NCBI GenBank assembly: GCA_016218495.1
Contig: JACRDU010000065.1
Span: 1-61,223, forward strand
Reading direction: 5' to 3'
Length of the DNA: 61,223 nucleotides
Source of the DNA: Elusimicrobiota bacterium
Lineage (GTDB): Bacteria; Elusimicrobiota; Elusimicrobia; UBA1565
A program made the translations under genes and the position numbers. How positions within the stretch are numbered: position 1 is the stretch's first letter; every line of letters begins with the position of its first letter. Shown here piece by piece: positions 17,672 through 26,348 of the stretch. A model generated the notes under the pieces. The model did not search any database. It was not told the DNA's origin and worked only from the letters and a program-made list of their open reading frames with translations.

Positions 17672-18322
17672 ATGGAGAAAGCCCTGGCCCTTGCCGCCGC
17701 GCTGGCCGTGCCCGTCATCGGACCCGCCGTCGCACAGCCCGTTCCGCTGGCTGTTTTCCCCGACGCCCCGCAGGAACTGCGCTCTTGGATGGCGGCCAAC
17801 GACTGGGCTTCCAAGCGCCAGGAACCCAAGGACTGGGCGCTGGAGCCGGGCGTCCTGCACATGAAGGGCTCGGCCGACTCCGTCCTCATCGGCACCGAGA
17901 AGGGCTTCCCGCGCTCGGGGCGCCGCCTGCGCTTCACCCTCAAGGTCGCGGCCACGCCGAAGGGCACCGACCTCTCCAAGAAGTCCGGCGACGACGCCGC
18001 GTTCCGGGCTTACATCGCCTTCGGCCGGGGCGGCGGGATTTTCTCGCCGCCCAACACCATCGCCTACGCCTGGTGCGAGAAGGGGGCGGCGGGCGCCTTG
18101 GTGCGCAGCGCCCACTTCTCCAACCTCGCCTACGTCTGCCTGGGCTCGGGGGCCACGGACTGGACCACGGTCGAGGCCGACCTGGCCGCCGACTACGCCC
18201 GGGCCTTCCCGAAGGATTCCGGCGGGCTGCCCGCCCTCAAAGGCCTGCTCCTCAAGAGCGACTCGAACGACACCAAGTCTACTTCTGAGGCTTGGCTGCG
18301 TTCCGTCGAACTCTTGCCTTGA
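17672..18322 (+). CDS. Exported DUF3047-family protein
   Basis: A 216-residue protein with a signal peptide (about 1-21, ending AVAQP). The rest resembles DUF3047 proteins: NTIAYAWCEKG near 128-138, a LGSG turn near 160, and the family-typical end SDSNDTKSTSEAWLRSVEL (near 195-213). The fold is probably a beta-sandwich; the biochemical role of the family is unknown to me. Its TGA overlaps the TTG start of the ADP-ribosylglycohydrolase gene, so the two are coupled. Confidence 0.7.
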   Translation: MEKALALAAALAVPVIGPAVAQPVPLAVFPDAPQELRSWMAANDWASKRQEPKDWALEPGVLHMKGSADSVLIGTEKGFPRSGRRLRFTLKVAATPKGTDLSKKSGDDAAFRAYIAFGRGGGIFSPPNTIAYAWCEKGAAGALVRSAHFSNLAYVCLGSGATDWTTVEADLAADYARAFPKDSGGLPALKGLLLKSDSNDTKSTSEAWLRSVELLP

Positions 18323-19317
18323 CCCCTGACAGGCTAGCCGGAGTGCTGCTCGGCACGGCCGTCGGCGACGCCCTGGGCCTGCCCGCCGAGGGCATGACGG
18401 CCGAGGCCGTGCGCCGGCGCTGGGGACGCCTCGACCGCTACCGGCTCCTCGGTCCCGTCGGCTTCGTCTCGGACGACACCGAGCAGGCGGCCCTGGTCGC
18501 CCAGGCGCTGGCCCGGCATCCGGGGGACGCCCAGGCCTGCGCCGCGGCCTTCCGGCGCTCTTTGGTCGGCTGGTTCTGGCGCCTGCCCTTCGGAGTCGGC
18601 CTAGCCACGGTGCGGGCCTGCCTCAAGGCCAGCCTGGGGATGAAGGAGAGCGGCGTGCCTTCGGCCGGCAACGGCGCGGCGATGCGCTCCGCCGTCGTGG
18701 GGGCGTTCTTCCCGGACCAGACCGAGCGGCGGCGCGCCTTCGCCGAGGCCCTGGCCCGCGTCACGCATACCGACGCCCGGGCCGTGGAAGCCGCCGTCTT
18801 CGTCGCCGACGCGGCCGCGCACGGCGGGACGGACCCCCTGGCCGCGCTGCGCGCGGCGTCGGCCTCGCTGCGGCATCCCGAACTGCTAGCCGCCGTCGGC
18901 AAGGCCTTTGACCTCGTCGCGCGCTCGGCGGGCGTCGAAGAGGCCGTCGCCGCCCTGGGGAACTCCGGCTACAGCGTCCAGACAGTCGCCTTCTCCGCCT
19001 TCCTGTTCGGCCGCTTCGGGGCCGACCCCCGGGCCTGCCTCGTCGAGGCGGTCTCGGCCGGGGGGGATGCCGACTCCATCGGCGCCGTCGTGGGAGGCTG
19101 GGTGGGCGCGATGCACGGGGCGCAGGGCCTGCCGGAGGAACTGGTCGCGCGATTGTGCCCCGGTCCGTTCGGCCGGCGGCACTTGGAGGGCCTGGCCCGC
19201 ACGTTGAAGGAAGGGAGCGCCCCTCCCGGCTACTTCTGGCCCGCGGCCCTGCTGCGCAATCTTGCGCTCTACCCGGTCGTGCTGGCGCACGGTCTGCGCC
19301 GGCTCATCCCTCTATAA
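18319..19317 (+). CDS. ADP-ribosylglycohydrolase (ARH/DraG family)
   Basis: A 332-residue hydrolase that removes ADP-ribose from proteins or related substrates. Metal- and substrate-binding motifs are present: GTAVGDALGLPAEG near residues 12-25, SDDTEQA near 52-58, GNGAAMRS near 117-124, THTDARA near 149-155 and GGDADSIGAVVGG near 244-256. I chose TTG at 18319 because it overlaps the previous stop as TTGA and gives the family's usual N-terminus; upstream in-frame codons would lie inside the preceding gene. It overlaps the convergent M50-like gene by 14 bases. No ADP-ribosyltransferase partner is visible in the window. Confidence 0.87.
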   Translation: MTPDRLAGVLLGTAVGDALGLPAEGMTAEAVRRRWGRLDRYRLLGPVGFVSDDTEQAALVAQALARHPGDAQACAAAFRRSLVGWFWRLPFGVGLATVRACLKASLGMKESGVPSAGNGAAMRSAVVGAFFPDQTERRRAFAEALARVTHTDARAVEAAVFVADAAAHGGTDPLAALRAASASLRHPELLAAVGKAFDLVARSAGVEEAVAALGNSGYSVQTVAFSAFLFGRFGADPRACLVEAVSAGGDADSIGAVVGGWVGAMHGAQGLPEELVARLCPGPFGRRHLEGLARTLKEGSAPPGYFWPAALLRNLALYPVVLAHGLRRLIPL

Positions 19318-19993
19318 GCGGGCGCTTCTCACCCCAGCGCACGGCCGTAGCCAGGGTCTGCTTGAGGCAGACGGCCGCTCCCAGCGACCAGAGGCCGGCC
19401 CAGACGGGCGAGGGCAGGGGCAGAATATATTTGGAGAAGAGCACGGCGTCGGTCTCCATGCCGGTGACGAACATATAGCGCATGTCGAGCAGGGCGTACA
19501 TGCAGGTGACCGTGCCGAGGAAGGTCAAGATGAGGTCGTTTAAGTCCTCGGAGAGCTTCCAGCCCGAGAGCATCAGGAAGGTCCCCGCGCCCATCCCGTA
19601 GGTGAGGCCGGTCTTGGTGGTCACGAAGGCGAGGGTGGCCGCGCAGAGGGCGAAGCCCAAGCCCACCGAGACCCGGCCTTTGAATCTCGCGCGGCTGGCC
19701 GCGAGGATGAGGCCGCAGCCGGCGGCTATGGAGCCCAGATAGCCGCAGGTGAGGGAAACGGCGTACGACCCGCCCTGGATCAGGCAGCGTCCCGAGCCGC
19801 TGGGGTCTATGACGACGCCGTTCACGTCCCCGCCGGTGAGGAGGCAAGCGGCGCCGTGGCCGAACTCATGGAGCAGGCTGGTCAGGATGCGCAGAGGGTA
19901 GAGCCACGGCGAGGGCCAGAAGGTCCAGGCGCCGGCGAAGAGAGCGGCGATGACGCCGAGGCGGCCCCAGGAGGTGGCCGAACGGGAGCGCAT
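19304..19993 (-). CDS. M50-like membrane zinc peptidase
   Basis: A 229-residue integral membrane protein with about six hydrophobic segments. HEFGH near residue 42 is the zinc-binding HExxH motif of M50B-type site-2 proteases. A plausible third ligand region is LSEDLND near 147. There is no PDZ or CBS domain, so it resembles the short M50-like proteins of uncertain activity rather than RseP. The ATG at 19993 lies 6 nt after a minus-strand TATACT, predicting a leaderless mRNA. It converges on the ADP-ribosylglycohydrolase gene with a 14-nt overlap. Confidence 0.75.
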   Translation of the reverse strand: MRSRSATSWGRLGVIAALFAGAWTFWPSPWLYPLRILTSLLHEFGHGAACLLTGGDVNGVVIDPSGSGRCLIQGGSYAVSLTCGYLGSIAAGCGLILAASRARFKGRVSVGLGFALCAATLAFVTTKTGLTYGMGAGTFLMLSGWKLSEDLNDLILTFLGTVTCMYALLDMRYMFVTGMETDAVLFSKYILPLPSPVWAGLWSLGAAVCLKQTLATAVRWGEKRPLIEG

Positions 19994-20058
19994 GGGGACA
20001 GTATAGGGCGCGTTCCGGTTTCGTACAATGCGGGCGGCCCTCCTGGGCCGGAGACCCC
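19994..20058. promoter_or_regulatory. Divergent promoter region, M50-like gene / synthetase gene
   Basis: Minus strand: TATACT (plus-strand AGTATA at 20000-20005), 6 nt before the M50-like ATG. Plus strand: TACAAT at 20024-20029 with a Shine-Dalgarno-like GGAG at about 20049-20052 before the synthetase ATG at 20059. So one direction appears leaderless while the other has a short leader with a ribosome-binding site. Confidence 0.55.
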
Positions 20059-21414
20059 ATGCTGAACCTCAAGAAGCTGGTCGACCTCTGCCGCCGCGGC
20101 GAGGTGGACACCGTCGTGATGGTGTTCCCGGACATGCTCGGGCGGCTCATGGGCAAGCGCATCACCGGGGCGTTCTTCGCCGACGAGGCGGCCTCTCACG
20201 GCACCCACGCCTGCGCCTACCTGCTGACCGTCGACATGGAGATGGACCCGGTCCAGGGTTTCGAGCTGACCAGCTGGGAGAAGGGCTACGGGGACTTCCA
20301 CCTGGTCCCGGATTATTCCACCGCCCGCCTGCTGCCCTGGCTGGAGAAGACGGCCCTCGTCCTCTGCGACCTGGAGTCCGAAGCAGGGGCCGAGGTCGAG
20401 GTCTCGCCGCGCGCCATCCTCAAGCGGCAGGTCGCCCGCGCCGCGGCCAAGGGCCTGCGCTTCATGGTCGGTTCCGAGCTGGAGCTCTACCTCTATAAGG
20501 ACGGCTACGAAGAGGCGCGCGCCAAGGGCTATCACCGGCTCGAGCAGGTGGGCAAGTACATCGAGGACTACCACATCCTGCAGGGCACGAAGGAGGAGTT
20601 CGTCGTGCGGGAGATCCGCAACCAGCTCGAGGCGGCCGGCGTCCCCATCGAGGGCTCGAAAGGCGAATGGGGCTTCGGTCAGCAGGAGATAAACCTGCGC
20701 CCCGCCGAGCCGCTGGAGATGGCGGACCGGCATGTGGTCTACAAGCACGGCGCCAAGGAGATCGCCATCCAGAAGGGGGTCTCGGCCACCTTCATGGCCA
20801 AGCCCGACGCGGCGCAGGCCGGCTCGAGCTTCCATCTGCACGCCAGCCTGTGGGACAGGGCCATGAAGAAGAACCAGCTCTGGGATGCGAAGGCGCACGG
20901 GCCTTCGAAGGCCTTCTCCCAGGTCCTGGCCGGCTCGCTGGCGCTGGCACGCGATTTCTCGCTCTTCTTCGCCCCGACGGTGAACTCCTACAAGCGCTAC
21001 GTGGCCTCCTCTTTCGCCCCGACGCGCCTGGCCTGGGGCCGGGACAACCGGACCTGCGGCTTCCGGGTCGTCGGCCATGAGGGCAGCTTCCGGCTAGAGA
21101 ACCGCATCCCGGGCGCCGACGCCAACCCCTATCTCGCTTACGCCGCGACCATCGCGGCCTTCCTTCATGGCATCGAGAACGGCTTGAAGGCGCCGGCTGA
21201 GTTCCGCGGCGACGCCTACCACTCGAAGGGCCTGAGCGAGGTGCCCAAGTCCCTGGGCGCGGCTCTTGGCTGCTGGGAGCGCTCGTCGGCGGCCAAGGCC
21301 GCCTTCGGGGAGGCCGTCCATTCCCACTACCTCCATGCCGGGCGCTGGGAGCTGGCCTCCTTCGAGAAGGCCGTCACCAACTGGGAACTGAACCGCTATT
21401 TCGAGCGCATCTAG
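20059..21414 (+). CDS. Glutamine synthetase-like gamma-glutamyl-amine synthetase (PuuA-type)
   Basis: A 451-residue member of the glutamine synthetase superfamily. Catalytic-domain motifs are present: EWGFGQQEINL near 209-219, SSFHLHASL near 254-262 in place of the GSGMHVH-type box, and RLENRIPGADANPYLAYAA near 345-363, which is typical of PuuA and related enzymes rather than housekeeping GlnA. PuuA-type enzymes join glutamate to putrescine or other amines with ATP. The two genes behind it are an iron alcohol dehydrogenase and an aldehyde dehydrogenase, which suggests an amine or amino-alcohol acceptor. The adenylylation-site region of GlnA is not apparent. Confidence 0.85.
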   Translation: MLNLKKLVDLCRRGEVDTVVMVFPDMLGRLMGKRITGAFFADEAASHGTHACAYLLTVDMEMDPVQGFELTSWEKGYGDFHLVPDYSTARLLPWLEKTALVLCDLESEAGAEVEVSPRAILKRQVARAAAKGLRFMVGSELELYLYKDGYEEARAKGYHRLEQVGKYIEDYHILQGTKEEFVVREIRNQLEAAGVPIEGSKGEWGFGQQEINLRPAEPLEMADRHVVYKHGAKEIAIQKGVSATFMAKPDAAQAGSSFHLHASLWDRAMKKNQLWDAKAHGPSKAFSQVLAGSLALARDFSLFFAPTVNSYKRYVASSFAPTRLAWGRDNRTCGFRVVGHEGSFRLENRIPGADANPYLAYAATIAAFLHGIENGLKAPAEFRGDAYHSKGLSEVPKSLGAALGCWERSSAAKAAFGEAVHSHYLHAGRWELASFEKAVTNWELNRYFERI

Positions 21415-21426
21415 AACGAGGCCACC

Positions 21427-22551
21427 ATGGCAGTCCACCGCTACAACTTCCCGACGGAGATACACTTCGGTCCCGGGGCCCGAAAGCTCCTGCCGGCCAA
21501 GCTAAAGGAGTTCGGCATCCGGCGCGCGCTGCTGGTCAGCGACAAGGGAGTGGCCGGCCAGCCCTTCTTCGACGAGCTGCTCCGCCTGAGCGGGGCGGCC
21601 GCCGTCTACGCGGAGCTCTCGGGCAACCCCGTGGAGTCCCATGTCCATGCCGCCCTGGAAGCCTGGCGCGACGCGGCCTGCGACGGCATCGTGGCGCTGG
21701 GCGGCGGGGCGGCCATCGACGTGGCGAAGGCCGTGGCCGTCCTGGCCGGGCACAAGGGTTGCCTGTTCGCCTACGCCGAGGGCGTCCCAGGCCAGAAGCC
21801 GGTCTCCGGCCCCGTCCCGCCCGTCGTGGCCCTCCCCACCACCGCGGGCACCGGCAGCGAGGTGGGCCGCTCCGCCGTCATCTCCGAGGACGGCAGCCAT
21901 GTGAAGCGCATCGTCTTCAGCCCCAAGCTGATGCCGCGCGCGGCCTTGCTCGACCCCGAACTGACCGTGGGGCTCCCGCCCGGGGTCACCGCGGCCACCG
22001 GCATGGATGCCGTCACCCACCTCGTCGAGTCGTACATCACGGCGGGGGACTATAACCCGCTCTGCGACGGCGTGGCGCTGGAAGGCCTGCGCCTGGCCGC
22101 GCGCAGCCTCAAGCGCTGCGTGGCCAAGCCGCGCGACCTCGCGGCCCGCGGGGACATGATGAACGCCGCCCTGATGGGCGCGGCCGCCTTCCAGAAGGGC
22201 CTGGGCGCCACGCATTCCTGCGCCCACGCTCTGTCGACGGTCTGCGACATGCACCATGGGCTGGCCAACGGCATCATGATCGACTTCGTGATGGCCTTCA
22301 ACAAGCCCGTCTGCCGCGAGAAGTTCAAGGTCATGGCCCAGGTGGTCGGCGCGAAGGAACTGGTGGGCTGGCTCACCGGGCTCAAGAGGTCGCTGGGCAT
22401 CCCGCGCGGCCTGGCGAAGGCGGGGGTGCGCAAGGAACACCTGCCCCGGCTCGTCGACGTCGCCGTCGCCGACCCCTGCCATCAGCTAAACCCCCGGCCG
22501 GTCCGGCGCAAGGACTTCGAGGCGCTGTTCTCCAAGGCCCTGCGGGCATGA
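21427..22551 (+). CDS. Iron-containing alcohol dehydrogenase
   Basis: A 374-residue group III alcohol dehydrogenase. The NAD(P)-binding region includes ALGGGAAIDVAKAVAV near residues 91-106 and PTTAGTGSEV near 138-147. Metal ligands should be the Asp and His in GMDAVTHLVESYI near 196-208 and the His residues in ATHSCAHALS and MHHGLANG (near 261-284). It starts 12 bp after the synthetase gene and its TGA overlaps the ATG of the aldehyde dehydrogenase. In this cassette it could oxidise a gamma-glutamyl amino alcohol to the aldehyde, which is inference from gene order. Confidence 0.9.
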   Translation: MAVHRYNFPTEIHFGPGARKLLPAKLKEFGIRRALLVSDKGVAGQPFFDELLRLSGAAAVYAELSGNPVESHVHAALEAWRDAACDGIVALGGGAAIDVAKAVAVLAGHKGCLFAYAEGVPGQKPVSGPVPPVVALPTTAGTGSEVGRSAVISEDGSHVKRIVFSPKLMPRAALLDPELTVGLPPGVTAATGMDAVTHLVESYITAGDYNPLCDGVALEGLRLAARSLKRCVAKPRDLAARGDMMNAALMGAAAFQKGLGATHSCAHALSTVCDMHHGLANGIMIDFVMAFNKPVCREKFKVMAQVVGAKELVGWLTGLKRSLGIPRGLAKAGVRKEHLPRLVDVAVADPCHQLNPRPVRRKDFEALFSKALRA

Positions 22552-23855
22552 GCGGGGCCGAGTCCCTGGCCCGGGCCGCCCGCCGAGCCCAGCCGGCCTG
22601 GGCGGCCCTGCCGGCCGCCCGGCGCAAAGCCGTCCTGAGGCGCTTCGCGGCCTTCGTCGAGCGGGAGAAGGATTCCTTGGCGCGCACCCTCACGCGCGAC
22701 ATGGGCAAGCCCCTCTCCCAGTCCTATAACGAGCTCAACGCCCTGCCGGGGCGCCTGGGCTTCTTCATCGACAACTTCGAGGCGGCGCTGCGTCCCCATA
22801 GCGTGCGCGACGCGGGGGGGACGGCCGAAGCGCTCACCCATGAGCCGTTGGGCGTCGTGGCCAACATCTCGGCCTGGAACTACCCGTGGTTCGTCGGCAC
22901 GAACGTCTTCGTGCCGGCCCTCCTCACCGGCAACGCCGTGCTCTACAAGCCCTCGGAGCACGCGCAGGCGACGGGGAGGGCTATGGCCCGCCTGCTTTGG
23001 AGGGCCGGCGTGCCCCGCTCCGTCTTCTCGCCGGTGTTCGGCGCCGGGCGGGCCGGAGCGGCCCTGCTCGAGTCCGACATCGACGCGGTGTTCTTCACGG
23101 GCTCCGTAGCCACGGGGAAGAAGGTCGCCGAGGCCGCGGCTCGCCGCCTCATAAAGGTCCAGCTCGAGCTGGGCGGCAAGGACCCCGTCTATATCGCGCA
23201 GGACGCCGACCCCCTGAAGGCCGCCCCCGCCGTGGCGGACGGGGCCTTCTACAACGCCGGGCAGAGCTGCTGCGCCGTCGAGCGCGTCTATGTGCACGAG
23301 CGCATCTACGAGCGCTTCCTGGAAGCCTTCCTGGACGCCGTGCGCGGCTTCAAGGTCGGCGACCCGATGGACCGGGACACCTACCTCGGGCCTCTGGCGC
23401 GCGCCGAACAGGTCCCCTTCCTCGAATCCCAGGTGCGGGACGCCGTGCGCAAGGGCGCGCGCCTCTTGTGGGGCGGACGGCGCCTGCCCCGGCCAGGCGC
23501 CTTCTTCGCGCCCACCGTGCTCGACCGGTGCACCCATGAGATGGCGCTGATGCGGGAGGAGAGCTTCGGGCCCGTCATCGGACTGATGAAGGTCCGCTCC
23601 GACGACGAGGCGGTGCGCCTGATGAACGACACCGCCTACGGCCTGACGGCGGGCGTCTACTCCCGCTCGAAGGCTCGCGCGCAGCGCATCCTGTCGCAGG
23701 TGGACGCCGGCAGCGCCTATTGGAACTGCTGCGACCGGGTCAGCCCCTACCTGCCTTGGTCCGGCCGCAAGGACAGCGGCCTGGGGCTGACGCTCTCGAC
23801 GGCGGGCATCGCCTGCTTCCTCCGCCCCAAAGCCTGGCACCTGCGCAGGCCTTGA
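22548..23855 (+). CDS. NAD(P)-dependent aldehyde dehydrogenase
   Basis: A 435-residue aldehyde dehydrogenase, somewhat short at the N-terminus for the family (usually 450-500). Key motifs: ISAWNYPW near 106-113, the catalytic Glu in LELGGKDP near 206-213, and the nucleophile Cys in NAGQSCCAVERV near 236-247. The ATG overlaps the alcohol dehydrogenase stop, so the two enzymes should be made together and act in sequence, alcohol to aldehyde to acid. FGPVIGL near 342 fits the usual C-terminal motif. Confidence 0.9.
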   Translation: MSGAESLARAARRAQPAWAALPAARRKAVLRRFAAFVEREKDSLARTLTRDMGKPLSQSYNELNALPGRLGFFIDNFEAALRPHSVRDAGGTAEALTHEPLGVVANISAWNYPWFVGTNVFVPALLTGNAVLYKPSEHAQATGRAMARLLWRAGVPRSVFSPVFGAGRAGAALLESDIDAVFFTGSVATGKKVAEAAARRLIKVQLELGGKDPVYIAQDADPLKAAPAVADGAFYNAGQSCCAVERVYVHERIYERFLEAFLDAVRGFKVGDPMDRDTYLGPLARAEQVPFLESQVRDAVRKGARLLWGGRRLPRPGAFFAPTVLDRCTHEMALMREESFGPVIGLMKVRSDDEAVRLMNDTAYGLTAGVYSRSKARAQRILSQVDAGSAYWNCCDRVSPYLPWSGRKDSGLGLTLSTAGIACFLRPKAWHLRRP

Positions 23856-23864
23856 GGCGCTGAG

Positions 23865-24203
23865 GTGTCCGCAAGCCCCGAGCCCGACCCTGAAGGCGTC
23901 AGGCCCAAGCTCCTGGTCGAAGCCTTCCTCATCAACGCGCTGGAGGAGGGGGCCGAGGAGGCGGGCGTCGAAGCCGGGCCCGACGGGCACGAAGTCTACA
24001 CCGTCATCGCCGGCGAGCGCCGCTCGTCGGTGGCGGTCCCGCAGGCCATCCATGCCGAGATGCTGGCGCGCCTGAGGTTCATGGCGGGGGAGTCCGGCGC
24101 CTTCGAACTCACCGCCCGGGGAAAGGCCTATCCCGTGCAGGCGCGGTTCCGCACCACGGTACTCGGCGACGGAGTCGTCCTGAGCTTCAGAACTCCGTCG
24201 TGA
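23865..24203 (+). CDS. Small protein of unknown function
   Basis: A 112-residue acidic protein starting at a GTG 9 bp after the aldehyde dehydrogenase stop. I do not recognise it firmly. The stretch VPQAIHAEMLARLRFMAG followed by a strand-rich end (QARFRTTVLGDGVVLSF) weakly recalls the region before the Walker A motif in GspE/PilB/PilT ATPases, but no ATP-binding motif is present. It is presumably the last gene of the preceding operon. Its final codons contain one copy of a 17-bp repeat found again at 26347. Confidence 0.5.
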   Translation: MSASPEPDPEGVRPKLLVEAFLINALEEGAEEAGVEAGPDGHEVYTVIAGERRSSVAVPQAIHAEMLARLRFMAGESGAFELTARGKAYPVQARFRTTVLGDGVVLSFRTPS

Positions 24204-24205
24204 CC
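24189..24205 (+). repeat. 17-bp direct repeat, left copy
   Basis: AGAACTCCGTCGTGACC at 24189-24205, identical to 26347-26363. The two copies bracket exactly the tandem paralogous pair 24257-26348. This copy overlaps the end of the small upstream gene and its TGA stop. Confidence 0.6.
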
Positions 24206-24220
24206 TGGAGTCAGAAGTCC

Positions 24221-24249
24221 TTGACAGGGCAGGGGGCGCGGCTTAAGAT
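24221..24249 (+). promoter_or_regulatory. Promoter of the tandem paralogous exported proteins
   Basis: TTGACA at 24221-24226, 17-bp spacer, TAAGAT at 24244-24249. The preferred ATG (24257) is 7 nt beyond the -10, so the transcript should be essentially leaderless. Confidence 0.75.
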
Positions 24250-24256
24250 GGGGCTG

Positions 24257-25312
24257 ATGCGCTTTTCCGCCGGCTTTTTTGCCCTGTTCTTGGCGGCGCC
24301 GGCCGCGGCCTCGCCTGAGTCCGCGGCCGACAGCCTCCTCAAGGCCGTCTCACCGGCCATCTCCTCGGGAAGCGCCGTCTTCATAGGCGAGGTCGAGGAC
24401 ACGACGGGCCGTTCGGCCCCGGCCGCCGCCGCGCTGAGAGCGCATCTTCAGAGGGGGGTTTTGTCCGCCGCCCAGGGTTGGGTTCTCCATGACCCGGCCC
24501 CCGAGGGCGCCCATCTCGTCCTGCTGGGGCGGATTGTCGACGATGGGAGCGGGCTCCAGGCGTTCCTGTTCGTCCGGCGCTCACCCGGCACGGAAGTCTT
24601 GGCGGGCGCTTCGGCGGCGCTTGATGCCGGAACGCCGCACGAGCGTTCGACCCCCGCAGTCGAACCGGCCGTTGCGCCGGCAACGGCCCCCGTCGTCGGA
24701 TGGGGCGTTCGCTGGAAGGTCAAGCGGCTTTGGGACGGCGACAAGTCCGGGACTGGGCGGCGTTTCGGCGCTTTCGGAGGCGCCATCTTCCGCACCGAGT
24801 CCAGCAATTCCTCGGTGCTCATCGGCGCGACGCTCCGTTCGCCCAGCGGGCGCTTCGAGCTGGTCGCGGACGGCGGACGGTTCAAGCTCTCCCGATTCGA
24901 GGAGAACCGGGACGGGGTATTCACCTACTTTCGCCAGCGCGAGACCAAGGCGACCTTCCTTCGCCTGCGTCCGGTGCTGCGCGCCGTCCTCGGGCGCCTG
25001 CCGTGGTGCGGGTTCGACCGCTGCCCGGAGGCGGCCCTGGACGGCGGCCTGGGCCTCGCCTACTTCCGCTTTGACGCACGGACCACCAACCGGGTCCAAT
25101 CGGCGTTGGGCGGGGTAGTCTCGAACAGGCCGGACCAGGAGGGGACCTTCCAGCGCGTCGTCCCCTTCGCGGCGGCGGGGGTGACGCTGGCGTTCAACCG
25201 GCGGCTGGAACTGGGCCTGCAGGGGGATTATGTCTGGGACGGCGAGAGCGTCAACTCGCATCCGTACGGGGGGGCGGCTCTCGGGGCGCGCCTGACCTTG
25301 TTCTTCCCTTGA
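24257..25312 (+). CDS. Exported protein, paralog 1 of a tandem pair
   Basis: A 351-residue protein with a signal peptide (about 1-18, MRFSAGFFALFLAAPAAA). I do not recognise the family. The N-terminal half has SAVFIGEVEDTTGRSAPAAA (about 38-57), recalling LpoB/CsgG-like periplasmic strands, then a Pro/Ala linker (about 125-150). The C-terminal half is strand-rich with SPSGRFELV and a Cys pair in PWCGFDRCP, and ends in a hydrophobic residue plus Pro. ATG at 24248 is an alternative start, but 24257 fits the promoter and gives a cleaner signal peptide. The next gene is clearly homologous. Confidence 0.75.
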   Translation: MRFSAGFFALFLAAPAAASPESAADSLLKAVSPAISSGSAVFIGEVEDTTGRSAPAAAALRAHLQRGVLSAAQGWVLHDPAPEGAHLVLLGRIVDDGSGLQAFLFVRRSPGTEVLAGASAALDAGTPHERSTPAVEPAVAPATAPVVGWGVRWKVKRLWDGDKSGTGRRFGAFGGAIFRTESSNSSVLIGATLRSPSGRFELVADGGRFKLSRFEENRDGVFTYFRQRETKATFLRLRPVLRAVLGRLPWCGFDRCPEAALDGGLGLAYFRFDARTTNRVQSALGGVVSNRPDQEGTFQRVVPFAAAGVTLAFNRRLELGLQGDYVWDGESVNSHPYGGAALGARLTLFFP

Positions 25313-25316
25313 ATCG

Positions 25317-26348
25317 ATGATAACCGCAGCCCTACTATCTCTCTTCCTCGCAGTGCCCGCCGGAGCGCAGACCGGCGCGGCGGCCAAGCGCCTGCTTGCC
25401 GGCGTCTCCGCCCCGCTCTCCTCCGGGACGGCCGTCCTGATCGCCCCGGTAGAGGACACGACGGGCCGCTCAGCCCCGGCCGCAGCGGCGCTGAAGGCGG
25501 ATTTGCTCCTGGAAGCTCTGGACCCGGCGCGGGGCTGGACGGTGCACGAGACGGCTCCCGATGGCCCGCACGTCGTGATGAATGCGCGCATCACAGCCGA
25601 CGAGGCCGGGCTGCGGGCCGTGCTCTTTCTGAGGCGTTCGACGGCGACCGAAATCCTCGCGGGGGCCTCGGCCGTCTTGGGCGCAGAGAGCGCTCCGGAG
25701 CCCGTCGTCCCCGCGGCGGCGCCGGCGGCCGCGGGCGGGACGGCTCAGCAACGGCTCAGACTCCTCTGGGACGGCCACAAGCCCGGCGAACGGCGGCGCT
25801 GGGAGGCCTTCGGCGGGGCCCTGTACCGAACCGACCCGGGCCAGGCCGTGGCCCTGCTGGGCGCCGCGTTGCGCTCGCCGAGCGGGCGCTTCGAACTGGT
25901 CCTCGACGGCGGACGCTTCAAACTCGCCTCCTACGAGGAAGCCCGGGAAGGGACGAACATCGTCTCCCGGCATAGGGAGATGAAGACGACCTTCTTTCGT
26001 CTGCGCCCTGTCCTGCGCGCCCCGCTCGGGCGTATGCCCTGGTGCGGATTCGAGCGCTGCCCGTTGGCCGTCGTCGAGGGGGGGCTGGGAACCGCCTTCT
26101 TCGACATCCATGCTCGCAGCGACACCCAGCTGCAGTCCCTCCTGGGCGGGCCGATCGGCTCCAGGCCCGACGAGGAAGGGACCTTCTGGCGCATCGCCCC
26201 GTTCGCCGTGGCCGGACTGACCCTGGAGCTCAACCGGAGGCTGGAACTGGGCCTGCAGGCGGAATACGTCGTGGCCGGGGCGGACATCAACGGCAATCCC
26301 TACGGCGGGGCGGCCGCCGGGGCGCGCCTGACCCTGCTCTTCCCTTAG
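25317..26348 (+). CDS. Exported protein, paralog 2 of a tandem pair
   Basis: A 343-residue paralog of the preceding protein, starting 4 bp after its stop. Signal peptide about 1-17. The shared blocks VEDTTGRSAPAAAAL, SPSGRFELV-DGGRFKL, LRPVLRA, the Cys pair in PWCGFERCP and NRRLELGLQ are nearly identical at protein level and close at DNA level, so the duplication is fairly recent. The alternating polar/hydrophobic C-terminal half suggests a beta-barrel or beta-sandwich. Its TAG overlaps the TAA of the convergent gene as TTAG. Confidence 0.75.
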   Translation: MITAALLSLFLAVPAGAQTGAAAKRLLAGVSAPLSSGTAVLIAPVEDTTGRSAPAAAALKADLLLEALDPARGWTVHETAPDGPHVVMNARITADEAGLRAVLFLRRSTATEILAGASAVLGAESAPEPVVPAAAPAAAGGTAQQRLRLLWDGHKPGERRRWEAFGGALYRTDPGQAVALLGAALRSPSGRFELVLDGGRFKLASYEEAREGTNIVSRHREMKTTFFRLRPVLRAPLGRMPWCGFERCPLAVVEGGLGTAFFDIHARSDTQLQSLLGGPIGSRPDEEGTFWRIAPFAVAGLTLELNRRLELGLQAEYVVAGADINGNPYGGAAAGARLTLLFP

